From: Ilyobacter_A sp963675185
GTDB taxonomy: Bacteria > Fusobacteriota > Fusobacteriia > Fusobacteriales > Fusobacteriaceae
Direction of reading: 5' to 3'
Assembly: GCA_963675185.2 (NCBI GenBank)
Contig: CAXXOH010000002.1
Coordinates: 186,001 to 250,000 of the forward strand
DNA: 64,000 nucleotides
Within the stretch, counting starts at the first letter, position 1; each line of letters opens with the position of its first letter. A program made the position numbers and the translations under genes. Under the pieces are notes generated by a model that was given only the letters and a program-made list of their open reading frames with translations, searched no databases and was not told where the DNA came from. Positions 25,658 to 36,900 of the stretch are shown one piece after another.

Positions 25658-27191
25658 TTTGAAGACTTCTACCAACTATAAAGTTTATACCCCTAAGAAG
25701 ATATCTAGGCTCATTCTCTCAAAAGCTGTCTCAAGCTACTTTTCATGCGGGGACAAAAAGGAAAAGTTAGATAAGCTTAGGATAGTAGACATATCCTGCG
25801 GTACGGGTAACTTAATTATAGAGGCACTTGAATTCTTAATACGCATGTCTAAACATATATACGGAAGCTACTCTTACAACAAAAATTGGATAGAGGGATA
25901 CGATATAGACGAAGAAGCCTTGGCCATACTAAGTTCACGTGCAAAAGAGGTCTTTAAAAAATACGGAATACAGGGTCAGCTTAAGCTCTACAACGAAAAC
26001 TCACTGCTCTACAACTTTGATAGGAAATACAGTATAGTACTTGGGAATCCTCCGTATTTTGGAGAGAAGAATAACAAGGATATCTTTGTAGATATGAAAA
26101 TGACTGAGTTTGGGCAAAAATACTATGAAGCCAAGATGGACTACTTTTACTTTTTCATCGAAAAGGGGCTGGACCTGCTAGAGGATGGAGGAGTGCTATC
26201 GTACATTACAACAAATTACTGGCTTAAAGCAGACTCCGCAACAAAACTGCGCAGCAAAATAAGAAACGAGTCAAACTTTATATACATCAACAACTACAAT
26301 AAATCAGTTTTTAAAAATGCCATGGGTCAGCACAACATGGTATTCGTACTGAAGAAGGGGCCTTCGCAGATGGAAGCTCAAAATCATTTCAAAATAGTGG
26401 ATGAGGACAGGACGTACCTCAGCAACAACAATGATATGTACAATCACAACGGTAAAATCATCCTGGCAGACAATAAAACCATAAGGGTGCTAAACAGTAT
26501 CTACAGGCACAGGACCCACTTTTTAACCGATCTGGTCAACGTAAACCAAGGGATAGTCAGCGGCTGTGATAAGGCGTTTGTTTTCACCGAGTTCATCGAG
26601 GATTTTTCCAAACATCTAAAAGCCTTTTATAAAAACAAAGATATCCACAGGTATGTGGTGGATTTAAACAACAAGTTCTGGATACTTTACCTCGATAAAG
26701 AAACCTCAGCCGACAAGGTGATTTTAGAGCACCTTGAAAGACATAGAAAAAAGCTTGAGGAGAGAAGAGAGGTAAAAAAGAATATAATAAACTGGTGGGA
26801 GCTTCAGTGGTCTAGGGATGAGAAGATATTTACATCCCCCAAAATAGTCGGGAGGCAGCGTAACAAAACTAATAACTTTGCCTATGTAGAGGACGACTTT
26901 TACGGGAGTGCCGACATATACTACCTCACTGCGAAACATGACTGGGTAAACCTGCACTACATCCTAGGTTTTTTAAACTCCAAGGTCTTTTATGAGTGGT
27001 TCAAGGCCAATGGAAAGTCTAAGGGGCACAACCTGGAGTTATATTCAACACCGCTCAAGGAAACCCCAATATACTATCCTGAAAACTCCAAAAAAGTGGA
27101 ATATGTGTCACAACTTGTAAAAAATCAGATTCAGGATTACTCGGAAGAGGTGCAGGAAGAGATAGAAAAATATTTTAGGAGTGTACAATGA
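25647..27191 (+). CDS. Solitary N6-adenine DNA methyltransferase (Eco57I/TaqI-like)
   Basis: A 514-residue protein with AdoMet motif I VDISCGTGNLIIEAL and catalytic motif IV NPPYFGEKN. The remainder (residues about 280-500) is a TaqI-like C-terminal specificity domain, with KIVGRQRNKTNNFAYV and YILGFLNSKVFYEWFKANGK. It should methylate adenine in a specific DNA site. No restriction endonuclease gene is nearby, and the start overlaps murJ while the end overlaps the next gene by 4 bases (ATGA). An orphan methylase built into a housekeeping operon points to a regulatory or replication-linked role rather than restriction-modification; this is inference. Confidence 0.85.
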   Translation: MHSNLKTSTNYKVYTPKKISRLILSKAVSSYFSCGDKKEKLDKLRIVDISCGTGNLIIEALEFLIRMSKHIYGSYSYNKNWIEGYDIDEEALAILSSRAKEVFKKYGIQGQLKLYNENSLLYNFDRKYSIVLGNPPYFGEKNNKDIFVDMKMTEFGQKYYEAKMDYFYFFIEKGLDLLEDGGVLSYITTNYWLKADSATKLRSKIRNESNFIYINNYNKSVFKNAMGQHNMVFVLKKGPSQMEAQNHFKIVDEDRTYLSNNNDMYNHNGKIILADNKTIRVLNSIYRHRTHFLTDLVNVNQGIVSGCDKAFVFTEFIEDFSKHLKAFYKNKDIHRYVVDLNNKFWILYLDKETSADKVILEHLERHRKKLEERREVKKNIINWWELQWSRDEKIFTSPKIVGRQRNKTNNFAYVEDDFYGSADIYYLTAKHDWVNLHYILGFLNSKVFYEWFKANGKSKGHNLELYSTPLKETPIYYPENSKKVEYVSQLVKNQIQDYSEEVQEEIEKYFRSVQ

Positions 27192-28768
27192 GAATAGCGG
27201 TTAGCAACTTAATTATAGATATAGAAAAGGATCAAAACAAGGAGATACTGAAAGAACTGGAGAAATTGGGAATAAAAAAAAGCAATATAGCAAAACTCCA
27301 GTACTCTAAAAGGTCTATTGACAGCAGGAAAAAAAGTAGTATAAAGTTTGTTTACAACCTTGATCTGCAGCTAAAAAGCAAAATAACAGTCGATGAGAAA
27401 TCATCAAAAATTAGAGTTATCAAAAAAAAATCCTACCCAAAGAGAAACCCTTTAAAATTGGATGGCAACATAGCTGTAGTCGGGACAGGTCCTGCTGGGC
27501 TTTTCGCCGCACTGAGGCTTTGCGAGTATGGCTATACACCGCTCATATTCGAGCGTGGTTCTAAGGTAGAGGAGAGGCATAGGGATGTTGCCAATTTCTA
27601 CAAACAGGACGTACTTAATACGGATTCAAACATTCAATTTGGCGAGGGCGGAGCAGGCACATATTCTGACGGCAAGCTGACAACGAGGATAAAAAGCGAA
27701 TACATAGAAAAAGTCTTTGATGAGCTAGTGGAAAACGGGGCCTCAGAAGAGATACTTTACGACTACAAGCCGCATATAGGGACCGATGTCCTTTCTGTAG
27801 TGGTGGTGAATTTGAGAAAAAAGATAGAGGGAATGGGCGGTAAGTTTTACTTCAATACTAGGGTAGATGATCTTATAGTAAAAGATGGAAGGGTAAGAGC
27901 TATAGAAGTGACTAGCCCTTATGGTCGGAATAGCCTAGAGGTAGAACGCCTTATACTTGCTACTGGACACAGCGCCAGGGATACCTACAGAATGCTGCAT
28001 AAAAGGGGGGTATTTATGGAAAGTAAACCCTTTGCTGTTGGAGCTAGGATAGAACATCCTAGGACGGATATAGATAATATGCAGTATGGTAAATTTGCAG
28101 GCCACCCTATGCTAGGGGCCGCAACGTATAATGTCACCTACAACAATAAAAAAGAGAACCGTGGTGTATTTTCATTCTGTATGTGCCCTGGAGGTGAAAT
28201 AGTAAATGCAGCCTCAGAATCATGCACAAGTCTTGTAAACGGTATGAGCTATTCCAAGCGGGACGGAGAATTTTCCAACTCAGCTATCGTGGTTGCAATA
28301 AGTGATAGGGATTACGGAGCAGAGCTTTTTTCTGGAATGGAGTTTCAGCAGGAACTTGAAAAAAAATCATATGAAATAGTTCAAAATTACGGTGCTGTTT
28401 ATCAAAAGGTAACAGATTTCATGCAAAACAGAAAGACAACTTCAGGGATAAGCTCAAGCTACGGTATGCGCATTCACTCTTACAATTTGAACTCTTTCTT
28501 CCCTGATTTTATATCGAACAACCTGCAGGCTGCATTTAAATATTGGAGTAAAAATCCATTTTTTATCTCAGAAAATGCCAACCTGATAGCACCTGAAACA
28601 AGGACATCTGCGCCTATTAAAATAACCAGGAATGAACTGGGTGAATCGGTTAACACAGGGCATCTTTACCCTGTCGGGGAGGGCGCCGGATATGCCGGTG
28701 GTATAGTTAGTGCCGCCGTGGACGGGATAAAAATCGTAGACTCCATCTTTACAAAAGTAATAGAGTAA
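27188..28768 (+). CDS. FAD-dependent dehydrogenase (COG2509 type)
   Basis: A 526-residue flavoprotein. A basic N-terminal domain precedes the FAD-binding motif NIAVVGTGPAGLFAALRLCE (about residue 95). Other features are the FGEGGAGTYSDGKLTTR segment, ILATGHSARDTY and C-terminal GEGAGYAGGIVSAAVDGIK. This family (uncharacterised FAD dehydrogenases, sometimes linked to dihydrolipoyl or ferredoxin-type electron transfer) has no settled substrate. The gene starts within the stop codon of the methylase (ATGA overlap), so the two are coupled. Confidence 0.88.
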   Translation: MRIAVSNLIIDIEKDQNKEILKELEKLGIKKSNIAKLQYSKRSIDSRKKSSIKFVYNLDLQLKSKITVDEKSSKIRVIKKKSYPKRNPLKLDGNIAVVGTGPAGLFAALRLCEYGYTPLIFERGSKVEERHRDVANFYKQDVLNTDSNIQFGEGGAGTYSDGKLTTRIKSEYIEKVFDELVENGASEEILYDYKPHIGTDVLSVVVVNLRKKIEGMGGKFYFNTRVDDLIVKDGRVRAIEVTSPYGRNSLEVERLILATGHSARDTYRMLHKRGVFMESKPFAVGARIEHPRTDIDNMQYGKFAGHPMLGAATYNVTYNNKKENRGVFSFCMCPGGEIVNAASESCTSLVNGMSYSKRDGEFSNSAIVVAISDRDYGAELFSGMEFQQELEKKSYEIVQNYGAVYQKVTDFMQNRKTTSGISSSYGMRIHSYNLNSFFPDFISNNLQAAFKYWSKNPFFISENANLIAPETRTSAPIKITRNELGESVNTGHLYPVGEGAGYAGGIVSAAVDGIKIVDSIFTKVIE

Positions 28769-28778
28769 GGAGGTTCAC

Positions 28779-30053
28779 ATGCATCATCTGTTAATTGCTG
28801 TTTTGATTTTCACTGTCAGCTTTATACTCATCGTAAGTGAGAAAATCCCAGCTGTATGGACGGCCATGCTAGGTGGGATGCTCATGGTCTTAACCGGAAT
28901 AATAGATGAGCATATGGCTTTTGAGGCTCTTTTTGAAAACTTGGAAATCGTATTCCTTTTATTTGGAATGATGATTATCGTAAACGTACTTTCGGATACC
29001 GGCATATTCCAGTGGTTTGCGATAAAAATAGCTCAAGTTGTAAAAGGGGATCCTTTTGGCATAATAGCTTTGCTAGCCCTAGTTACGACTATTTTTTCGG
29101 CTTTTTTAGATAATGTCACAACAATACTTTTAATGGTGCCTGTTTCCATATTTATAGCCGACCAGCTGGAGCTTGACTCTTTACCTTTTATTATGACTGA
29201 AGTTTTTTCAGCAAACATAGGCGGTTCTGCCACTTTGATAGGTGACCCGCCAAACCTTATCATAGCAAGTGCTTCTGGATTGGGATTCAACTCTTTTATG
29301 ATAAACTTGGCGCCTGTTTCCATGATAAATTTGCTATTACTTATATTGGTAATGTACTTGCTGTTTTGCAGGAAAATGAAGGTTTCCAGGGATTTAAAGG
29401 CAAGAATACTTGATATGAAACCTTCTAGGTCACTTAAAAATAGAAAAGATTTGATTAAAGCTCTGGCAATCTTTTCGCTTGTAATATTTGGGTTCCTCAC
29501 GGATAATTTCTTTCACAGGGGACTTGCGGTCATATCGGTAAGCGGGGCTATGCTGCTTTCCATAATTACACACTCTGATCCACACAAATCTCTTATCAAA
29601 GTAGAATGGGATACCCTGTTTTTCTTTATGGGCCTTTTTATACTTGTAAAGGGGATAGAAGAGGTTAAGCTCATAGAGATCATAGGAGAAAAAATCGTTA
29701 GCTTGACACAAGGTAACATGGCACTCATGGAAATGTTTATACTCTGGTTTTCAGCTATTTCAACCTCTTTTATTGGAAACGTTCCGTATACAGTTACGTT
29801 TTCAAAAATTATACATGTTTTGTCTTCTAATTTCCCAGGACCCAGTGTAGAAACATTTTGGTGGGCCCTATCTCTAGGAGCTTGTCTGGGTGGTAATATC
29901 ACCATAGTGGCTTCCGCTGCAAATATTGTTGCCGTTAGCGCTTCGGACAAAGCCGGGAGAAAAATAAGTTTTTCTGAATTCTTAAAGTATGGAATACTTA
30001 TGGGGACTCTCTCTATGATTGTTTCTAGTGCATATCTGATTATAAGATACTGA
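28779..30053 (+). CDS. ArsB/NhaD-family anion or sodium transporter
   Basis: A 424-residue membrane protein with about 11-12 helices. Signature segments are ILIVSEKIPAVWTAMLGG, SAFLDNVTTILLMVPV and GGSATLIGDPPNLIIAS, which define the ArsB/NhaD ion transporter superfamily (P-protein, YbiR-like). Substrate is uncertain: arsenite, sodium/proton or a dicarboxylate-like anion are all possible. No arsR or arsC is nearby, which argues against an ars operon. AAGGAGGTTCAC precedes the ATG. It is the last gene of the polA cluster; a terminator follows. Confidence 0.85.
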   Translation: MHHLLIAVLIFTVSFILIVSEKIPAVWTAMLGGMLMVLTGIIDEHMAFEALFENLEIVFLLFGMMIIVNVLSDTGIFQWFAIKIAQVVKGDPFGIIALLALVTTIFSAFLDNVTTILLMVPVSIFIADQLELDSLPFIMTEVFSANIGGSATLIGDPPNLIIASASGLGFNSFMINLAPVSMINLLLLILVMYLLFCRKMKVSRDLKARILDMKPSRSLKNRKDLIKALAIFSLVIFGFLTDNFFHRGLAVISVSGAMLLSIITHSDPHKSLIKVEWDTLFFFMGLFILVKGIEEVKLIEIIGEKIVSLTQGNMALMEMFILWFSAISTSFIGNVPYTVTFSKIIHVLSSNFPGPSVETFWWALSLGACLGGNITIVASAANIVAVSASDKAGRKISFSEFLKYGILMGTLSMIVSSAYLIIRY

Positions 30054-30060
30054 TTTTACG

Positions 30061-30100
30061 ATATCCTTTAAGTCCGTCGCTTAAAGGATATTTTTTATTT
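30061..30100 (+). terminator. Terminator of the polA-murJ cluster
   Basis: ATATCCTTTAAG (30061-30072) pairs with 30080-30091, followed by T6 on the plus strand. Confidence 0.85.
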
Positions 30101-30401
30101 TAAAAATATGTGCTAATATATATGTATACTGACTTAGATATTAATTAATCCAAGGTGCTACTTAAAATTGTTGATAGACTAATGAATTTATTTACAAAAG
30201 TTTTTTTAGCACAGATCTTTTAAATATATGCTTTATATAGAAAATATATTAAAATAAAAATATTTTTTTGTTGCAAGTTTTCATAAATCACACAAATCAT
30301 TTTAACTCTTTAAACATAGTAAAGCATCGTTTAAAGATTTTTTACTCTGGGAAACTCTTTATTTTACCCACTAGAATAAACATTTAGGAGGATTTTATAC
30401 C
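30101..30401. other. Intergenic region with dispersed-repeat remnant, upstream of pfkB-type kinase
   Basis: No gene is seen. The stretch around 30140-30160 (TTAATTAATCCAAGGTGCTA) and around 30280 (TTTTCATAAATCACACAAAT) resembles segments at 58430-58530, so it may be an old dispersed repeat. AGGAGGATTTTATACC at its end is the ribosome-binding site of the next gene. Confidence 0.5.
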
Positions 30402-31325
30402 ATGTCTGTACTTTCAATTGGACAAATAGTTTACGACTTGATAGTAGAACTCGATGGTTTTCCGTTGGAAAATAGTAAATATTCGGTTGACCATTTTATT
30501 GAAACCGGCGGGGGACCAGCATCAAATGCTGCCTTTCTGATGGCAAAATGGGGTATAAATACATGCCTCTGCGGAAGGGTAGGGCGTGATCTTTACGGGT
30601 CTAAAATACTGTCTGAGTTTCATGATGTGAAAGCAGATACATCTTTAATCAAAGAGATTAACGGGTCTGAAACCTCTCTTTCCATAGTCCTTGTAAACAA
30701 AAAAAATGGCAGCAGAACCATAATAAATCGGAAAAATAAAGACTCAGACATTAATGTGGATTTTAACTCTGTCCAAATCTATCCTAAAATAATCCTCTTT
30801 GACGGACATGAACTGGGCGCTTCCCTCTCTGCAAAACTGGCTTTTCCAGATGCAGTGACAATACTAGATGCCGGTTCTGTGAGGATGGGTACGCTGGAGC
30901 TTGCGCCTTTATCAGACTATTTTATCTGTTCTGAAAAATTCGCGCTGGAGTATTGCAATATAGAAAATTTGGATATTGCTAAAGACTCTCATCAAGTGCT
31001 CGAGAAGTTGAAAAACTTGACATCTGGAAAAATTGCAGTAACCTTAGGTGAGAGGGGGGTAATATACGAAAATGGAGAAGGGCCCATCCACATGGGTGCT
31101 TTTATCGCCGATGCTGTAGATACTACAGGTGCTGGCGATATCTTCCACGGTGCGTTTACATATGGCCTTTTACAAGGATTCCCCTTTGAAGAAAACCTGA
31201 AGTTTGCCTCTCTTACCTCAGCCATATCCGTCGAAAAACCGGGTGGAAGATCTTCTATACCTGAACTTTCTGAGGTTATTAAAAAGTTCAAAAAACTTAC
31301 CGGGAGTGATATATTTGAAATTTGA
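30402..31325 (+). CDS. PfkB-family sugar kinase
   Basis: A 307-residue ribokinase-type enzyme. The N-terminal motif ETGGGPASNAAFLMAKWG and the C-terminal anion-hole/catalytic motif DTTGAGDIFHGAFTYGLLQG (catalytic Asp of GAGD) are both intact. Substrate could be ribose, fructose, tagatose-6-phosphate or a nucleoside and is not decidable. The start codon of the nuclease gene lies inside its 3' end (11-base overlap), an odd pairing of sugar metabolism with DNA repair. Confidence 0.9.
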   Translation: MSVLSIGQIVYDLIVELDGFPLENSKYSVDHFIETGGGPASNAAFLMAKWGINTCLCGRVGRDLYGSKILSEFHDVKADTSLIKEINGSETSLSIVLVNKKNGSRTIINRKNKDSDINVDFNSVQIYPKIILFDGHELGASLSAKLAFPDAVTILDAGSVRMGTLELAPLSDYFICSEKFALEYCNIENLDIAKDSHQVLEKLKNLTSGKIAVTLGERGVIYENGEGPIHMGAFIADAVDTTGAGDIFHGAFTYGLLQGFPFEENLKFASLTSAISVEKPGGRSSIPELSEVIKKFKKLTGSDIFEI

Positions 31326-33960
31326 ATACCTTTCATATAGAGACGATATTTTTGAATCCATTGTGGACGAGACCCCAAAAATATATGTTTTCGACAAAGT
31401 CTCCAACAAAAACCTGGCTAAAGATTACTATCTAAAATTAACCGGCTCTCCCATGGGAAAAAGGTCGGAGTTTTTAACTACAGGCGAGCTAAGGGAACGC
31501 ATCTTCCTTACGGATAAAATACTGCTGAAAGAAGAAAAACCTGTCCTACTCTTCTACCAGGCTATTAGTCCAGAATTAAAAAGGTCTTTAAAAATAGACA
31601 ATTATTATGACATAATTGATACCGCCGAAAACTTCCTTGGCTTCTACAGGTTGCTGAATGAATTCCAGATAGATGCTATAGGCGAACTGGAAGGTTGGCA
31701 GGAAGAGATATACAAAAATTTCCAGGACATCAAGGCCAACTATGATAGGCTGCTGGAAAAATACGCTTATACAATTCAAAGCAATGTGGAAAAAATAGAC
31801 AAACTCGATTTCTTCTTGCTAGGCGAGTATAGCGAAATTGTTTTTGTGAATAAACTCTATTTTTCACCTTTGGAGAAAAATATCTTATCCAGACTCTGTG
31901 AAACTTTTGAAGTGAAAGTTTATCTTCAGATTTTAAAGGGTGACTTCGATGAGGATAGTCTCTGCTTGAAAAGGGTTTCCTGCCCTGCAGACTTAAAAAC
32001 TAAAATAACCATGATAAAATCTGAGGATAGGTTCGTGCAGCTAATAAACTTTCTTTCTTTTATTGAAAAAGACAGTTTTGTGGTGCTCGATGCCGATTCT
32101 GAATCATCAGAGTACAAAAACATGCTATCTAAAAATTTTATAAAATCAAAGTCCGAAATAAGGTTAGCGGAGAGCAGAATATTTCTATTTTTAAGCAAGT
32201 GGCACCAGATTTTAAACGGAGCTGAAATATCAGAAAATGCACTCTACATACGCACCGCTGACCTTCTAGATTCCATGAACTCCGAAGTCTTCAGGGAGTA
32301 CTATCAGATAGATGCAGACACTTATAAAGAGTTTATACGGCTTGTGTCTGACGACTATAGGTACATGACTAAATCTTTTTTAGATCAATTGGCGGCTTCT
32401 AGAAATCCTGTGTTTGCAAAAATAGCCAGGATACCTGAAGATATCGAGACCCTGCACTCATTTAAAAGTCTCGGTGAATTTACAGCTTTCCTTGGCGACA
32501 AAGAACACTTCGATTTCACCCGTCTAGATGACCTGGAGTTTAAGGATAGCGTCCAAAAATATTTTGAAGCCCTCTCTGAGGTGTTGTCTATCGAGCATAT
32601 GGGCATATTGGATGGCTGGGAAGTATACTTTTCTAAAAACAAAATTTCGGAGGGTCTTTTCAGACTTATACTGAAATATCTCAGGCACAAACCTCTGACT
32701 TACACGGAGATTGTGAAAAATGAAGAACATATCTCTATAGAAAATATTTTGGATGTTGGCGACGTTAAAAGACGGAAGCTGGTGATTTTAAATGCCTATG
32801 AAGGCATCATTCCATCTAAGGGAAGAAACGGATTCCTGTTTACAGATACCCAAAAAGAATCGTTGGGGATATTAGCCCATGAAGATACAAGTTTATTGGA
32901 GAAGCATAACTTGTTCAGGCATATCTTTTCGTGCGATGAGGTGTGGATTTTTACGCTGGAAAATGAAGGAAAAAATATAGAAGCAAGCTCTTTTTTGGAA
33001 GAGCTCAGGATAAATTATAATCTCGATTTTGAGAGTACAGAATATTCTGAAGCGGAGTGCATGCAGACAGTTAGCGAAATCCTGGCTTCAGACACATTTA
33101 TAAAGAATTCCAAGGATATATTAGGTGACTCCTACTCAAAAAGAAAGGACCTCATAAAGCTCTCACACGAGGACTTTAAAGGTTCCCTTGATATAAGCAG
33201 TTACTCTTACAATGAACTGATAAAATGCAGATACTACTTTTTTTTGAAAAGGATAGCCTCACTTCAAGAGGAGATATTCAAGCCAGAGTATAAGATAGAC
33301 GCAAAGCTCCTGGGTATAATAAGCCACAACTTGATGGAGGAGGTTGCTAGGCTTAAGTCGGGAGAAGTTAAGAGAGGTAATTTTAGCTTAAAAAAAGAAA
33401 AACTCCAGAAAATACTAGAGGACCAGCTGAGCAGAAATCACCTAAAGATACCTATGGACTACCTGAAATACTACAAAAAAATAATCTTCCCAATAGTAGT
33501 AGAGGGGGTAGAAAAATTTTACCTGGAGCTGGAGAAGGGTTTTTCCAATGAAAAGATAAAAACTTTTTCACCAGAAAGAAGGAATAAGGAGCTTCTTTTC
33601 CAGAATATAGATTCCGGCCTAAATATATGCCTTACAGGTACAATGGACCTTTTGGTTGAAACAGAGGCATCTAATCACATATACGACTACAAGACCGGTA
33701 GAGGCGACATCTCCCAGTTAGATTTTTATTCAATATTGTTTTATGGAGAGAGCAATCTAGCACACAAATATATATACAGCATATTAGATAGCGAACTTAT
33801 CCCTGAGGGATCCAGAAAAAATATGCTCAGCAGGGACCTGCTTGTATCTGAGATAAAAAACTTTTTAAGCGACAAAAAATACAGCCGTACGGATAAAAAC
33901 TCTATTTGCAGGGTTTGTGAGTATGCGCAGATATGCCAAATGAGGTGGGAAAATGAATAG
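31315..33960 (+). CDS. AddB-like PD-(D/E)XK nuclease with Fe-S cluster motif
   Basis: An 881-residue protein. TTG 31315 is used because GGGAG precedes it by 7 bases; a longer frame would extend far into the kinase gene. Most of the length is a divergent helicase-like region without a Walker A motif, as in AddB. The C-terminal 270 residues have the RecB-type nuclease motif NHIYDYKTGRGD and a cysteine set ending CRVCEYAQICQMRW, as in the AddB iron-sulfur domain (a first Cys lies at KCRYYF). With the helicase-nuclease gene overlapping by 8 bases it should form an AddAB-type complex that resects double-strand breaks for RecA. Sequence divergence makes the exact subfamily uncertain. Confidence 0.82.
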   Translation: MKFEYLSYRDDIFESIVDETPKIYVFDKVSNKNLAKDYYLKLTGSPMGKRSEFLTTGELRERIFLTDKILLKEEKPVLLFYQAISPELKRSLKIDNYYDIIDTAENFLGFYRLLNEFQIDAIGELEGWQEEIYKNFQDIKANYDRLLEKYAYTIQSNVEKIDKLDFFLLGEYSEIVFVNKLYFSPLEKNILSRLCETFEVKVYLQILKGDFDEDSLCLKRVSCPADLKTKITMIKSEDRFVQLINFLSFIEKDSFVVLDADSESSEYKNMLSKNFIKSKSEIRLAESRIFLFLSKWHQILNGAEISENALYIRTADLLDSMNSEVFREYYQIDADTYKEFIRLVSDDYRYMTKSFLDQLAASRNPVFAKIARIPEDIETLHSFKSLGEFTAFLGDKEHFDFTRLDDLEFKDSVQKYFEALSEVLSIEHMGILDGWEVYFSKNKISEGLFRLILKYLRHKPLTYTEIVKNEEHISIENILDVGDVKRRKLVILNAYEGIIPSKGRNGFLFTDTQKESLGILAHEDTSLLEKHNLFRHIFSCDEVWIFTLENEGKNIEASSFLEELRINYNLDFESTEYSEAECMQTVSEILASDTFIKNSKDILGDSYSKRKDLIKLSHEDFKGSLDISSYSYNELIKCRYYFFLKRIASLQEEIFKPEYKIDAKLLGIISHNLMEEVARLKSGEVKRGNFSLKKEKLQKILEDQLSRNHLKIPMDYLKYYKKIIFPIVVEGVEKFYLELEKGFSNEKIKTFSPERRNKELLFQNIDSGLNICLTGTMDLLVETEASNHIYDYKTGRGDISQLDFYSILFYGESNLAHKYIYSILDSELIPEGSRKNMLSRDLLVSEIKNFLSDKKYSRTDKNSICRVCEYAQICQMRWENE

Positions 33961-36900
33961 AAAGGTATTAAAAGCCAGTGCTGGAACTGGCAAAACATAC
34001 AGGCTTTCACTTGAATACATCGCCTCAATCTTAAATGGGAAAAATTTCGAGGAGATCCTGGTTATGACTTTTACAAAAAAAGCTACTGCAGAGATCAGGT
34101 CCCGGATTTTTCATCACCTGGACTCGTTATTGGGCTCATCTGAACCGGCAAAGGAAGAAATAACCGACAATCTGAAAAAACTATACCCAGGTATCGCTGT
34201 GGATGAAAAACTGTTGAGAACCGCCTATGAGAGGATGCTGGCGAATAAAGATAAAGTAAAGATATACACTTTAGACAGCTTCACCAATATGCTTTTCAAA
34301 AAAGCCATATCGCCGCATTTAAACATCTATTCATACGAAATAATAGATGACGACAAAAATGAGTTTTATCTTGAAAGCGTGTTGAAAAAGCTTATTTCGG
34401 AAAAAAGGTACTTTGACAAGCTTAAAATATTTTTTCAAAACAGAGCTTTTAAAAATATAGACGACTACCTGCATTTGATAAGCGAACTCCTAAACAACAG
34501 GTGGAAGTTCTTAGTCATAGACGGGAGTTCAAATCTAAAATCGAAACAGAAAAAAGGTTTCTCTGATTTCTTCATTATATTTGAAGAGATGCTGTTGCTT
34601 ATCGAAGAGGGCGGAAAAATAAAAAATCCAGAAAAAACCTTGGAAGATGGGCTGAAATCTAAGTTCAGGAGCTACCTGAGTTTAAATGGAGTAGAGGAAA
34701 AAAAGGAATTTTTGGCTGCAAATTTTAAAGCCCTGCTTTCAGAGAAAAATTTTTGGGTGGACGCCTTTATTAAGCCCACCAAAAAAGTCCCTGAGACATC
34801 CGGTATTTACGAAAGGGTAGCCTCTTTTTATAATGACTTCAAGGAGTCCTTGGCTGGGTATATCTATGACGAGGTGCTACTTCCTACAGAAGAGGAGATA
34901 TTGGAATTTTCAAACCATGTTTTTCATATATATGACGGCTTTAAATTTTCCGATAAAAAATTTACCCACAACGACATCTCCACCTATACCTACAAGTTTT
35001 TTTCTAGCAGAAATCTGGGTATCCTATCTAATGGACGGGCTACTGAATACCTGTATCAATTGATAGGTAGCAAAATCAATACCATGTTTATAGATGAATT
35101 CCAGGATACCAGCATACTGCAGTGGAAAATACTGCTTCCTCTTATAGAAAACACCGAAAACCTAATTGCCGTGGGGGATGAAAAGCAAAGCATCTACGGC
35201 TGGCGTGGCGGAGAAAAAAAACTGTTCGAGAAGCTGGAAAAAATAATAGGTGCAGAACAAGAGAGAATGGATACTTCATTTAGAAGCGCGAAGAATATAA
35301 TGGGGTTTGTGAATGGTTTTTTCAACGGAAATGATGAAAGATGGCAGTATGAGGATGTTAGGCACTTAGACAGCAAAAATGGTGGTTATGTGGAACTGCA
35401 CATTGACGGGAAAAGCAGTGAAAGTGCCCCCATTGAAAAACTCGTGTATACAGTCAAGGACAAAATCAAAAATTACGGCAGCGTTTCTATAGTGGCTAGA
35501 AGGAAAAAAGACTTAAACGAGATATCGGCTTGGCTTGATGAGGAAAAAATACCATACATCACCAATGATGGCCAGTGCATAGTGGAACATAGGGCTATTA
35601 AAGGGATTTACTATCTTATAAAATACCTGGTTTATAGGGATTATTTCTCACTTGCGTGTTTTTTAAGGGACGAGATAATAGATATAGATGGGGATTCTTT
35701 GAAATTTTTTCTGCAGAACAGATCCGCAATAGAAGTTTACCTAAACGGCGGAGAAAGCCTGGAGCTCCCTTCAGAGCTGAGACAGGTATTAGGGTATGTG
35801 AAGGGGTATAACAACAAAAAATTCTCGCAGTTTCAAACTCAAGGGGACAGCATAAAAGATGTTGTCAGGTCGTTTTTCGAAGAGTTCGGGGTAGTGGAAA
35901 AATTCAGCAGCAACAGCGACCTTAAAAACATTTATTATTTTTACCAACTTTTAAGGGGTCATAATTCGCTGGATGGCCTGGTGTCTTATGTGGAAGAGAA
36001 CAGAAATTCAGAAGCATTGAAGCAGTTGACAGTAGAAGACCTAAACGCAGTAAAGCTCATGACCATACATAAGTCTAAGGGACTGGAGTTCGATACAGAA
36101 CTCTTCTACTTCAAGCAGAGCAAATCTCCCCCATCTAACAATTTCAAATTTTATATAAAATTCTCGGAGGACTACACCTGTGTTGAGGATTATTTCCTGT
36201 GCTTCCCAAAATACAAGGATGTGCTGGAAGTGCTTGGTTTGGACTTTGAATCCCAGGAGGCAGAAAAAGAGGAAATGGAGGAGATAAACAATTTCTACGT
36301 CGCCCTCACTAGGCCTAAAAAAAATCTATTTGTCTTCATGGATATAAACAGGGACCTGGAAAAATGCAGCGATGAATTTTACATAAGGGGGATAAACAAT
36401 GCTTCCGAAATGGAGTTTTCCGATGGGGTAGAAGAATACTCTAAGAGTACAGGTGTTTTTTCATGTACATCTATACCTGAAAAAGTAGCTCTAAAGATTC
36501 CAACTGGCGTAAAAAAATATTTTTCCAGTACGAAGCTGTGTGAGATAGATGCAGAGAAAAAACAGGAAGCCTTCACAATGAGCATAGAGAAGGAAAATAA
36601 AAGAAAAACCGGTCTAGCCATGCACTATTACATGGAGTTTTTAAAACATAACAGCGATAAAGAGAGAGAACTTGCTACTAAAATGGTGCTTTCAAAATAT
36701 GGAAACATGTTTGGAAGAGATAAAATAGCCTCAATTCTAGACAGAATTACCCATTTTATATACAACAATGAAAAAATACTTGAATATGATATTTTTAATA
36801 AAAAATATGAAGTTTTAAACGAGTATGAGATAGCGGACCTTTCTGAAGGAGCTCTAAAAAAATACCGTATTGACAGGCTTAATATAGACCACGAGGATAA

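Noticed and set aside
25647..28768. Methylase plus following gene as a defence or restriction system
   Set aside because: The partner is an FAD dehydrogenase, no nuclease or helicase is adjacent, and the setting is a housekeeping cluster.
28779..30053. Arsenite efflux gene arsB
   Set aside because: Superfamily match is clear but no other ars genes are present, so substrate is left open.
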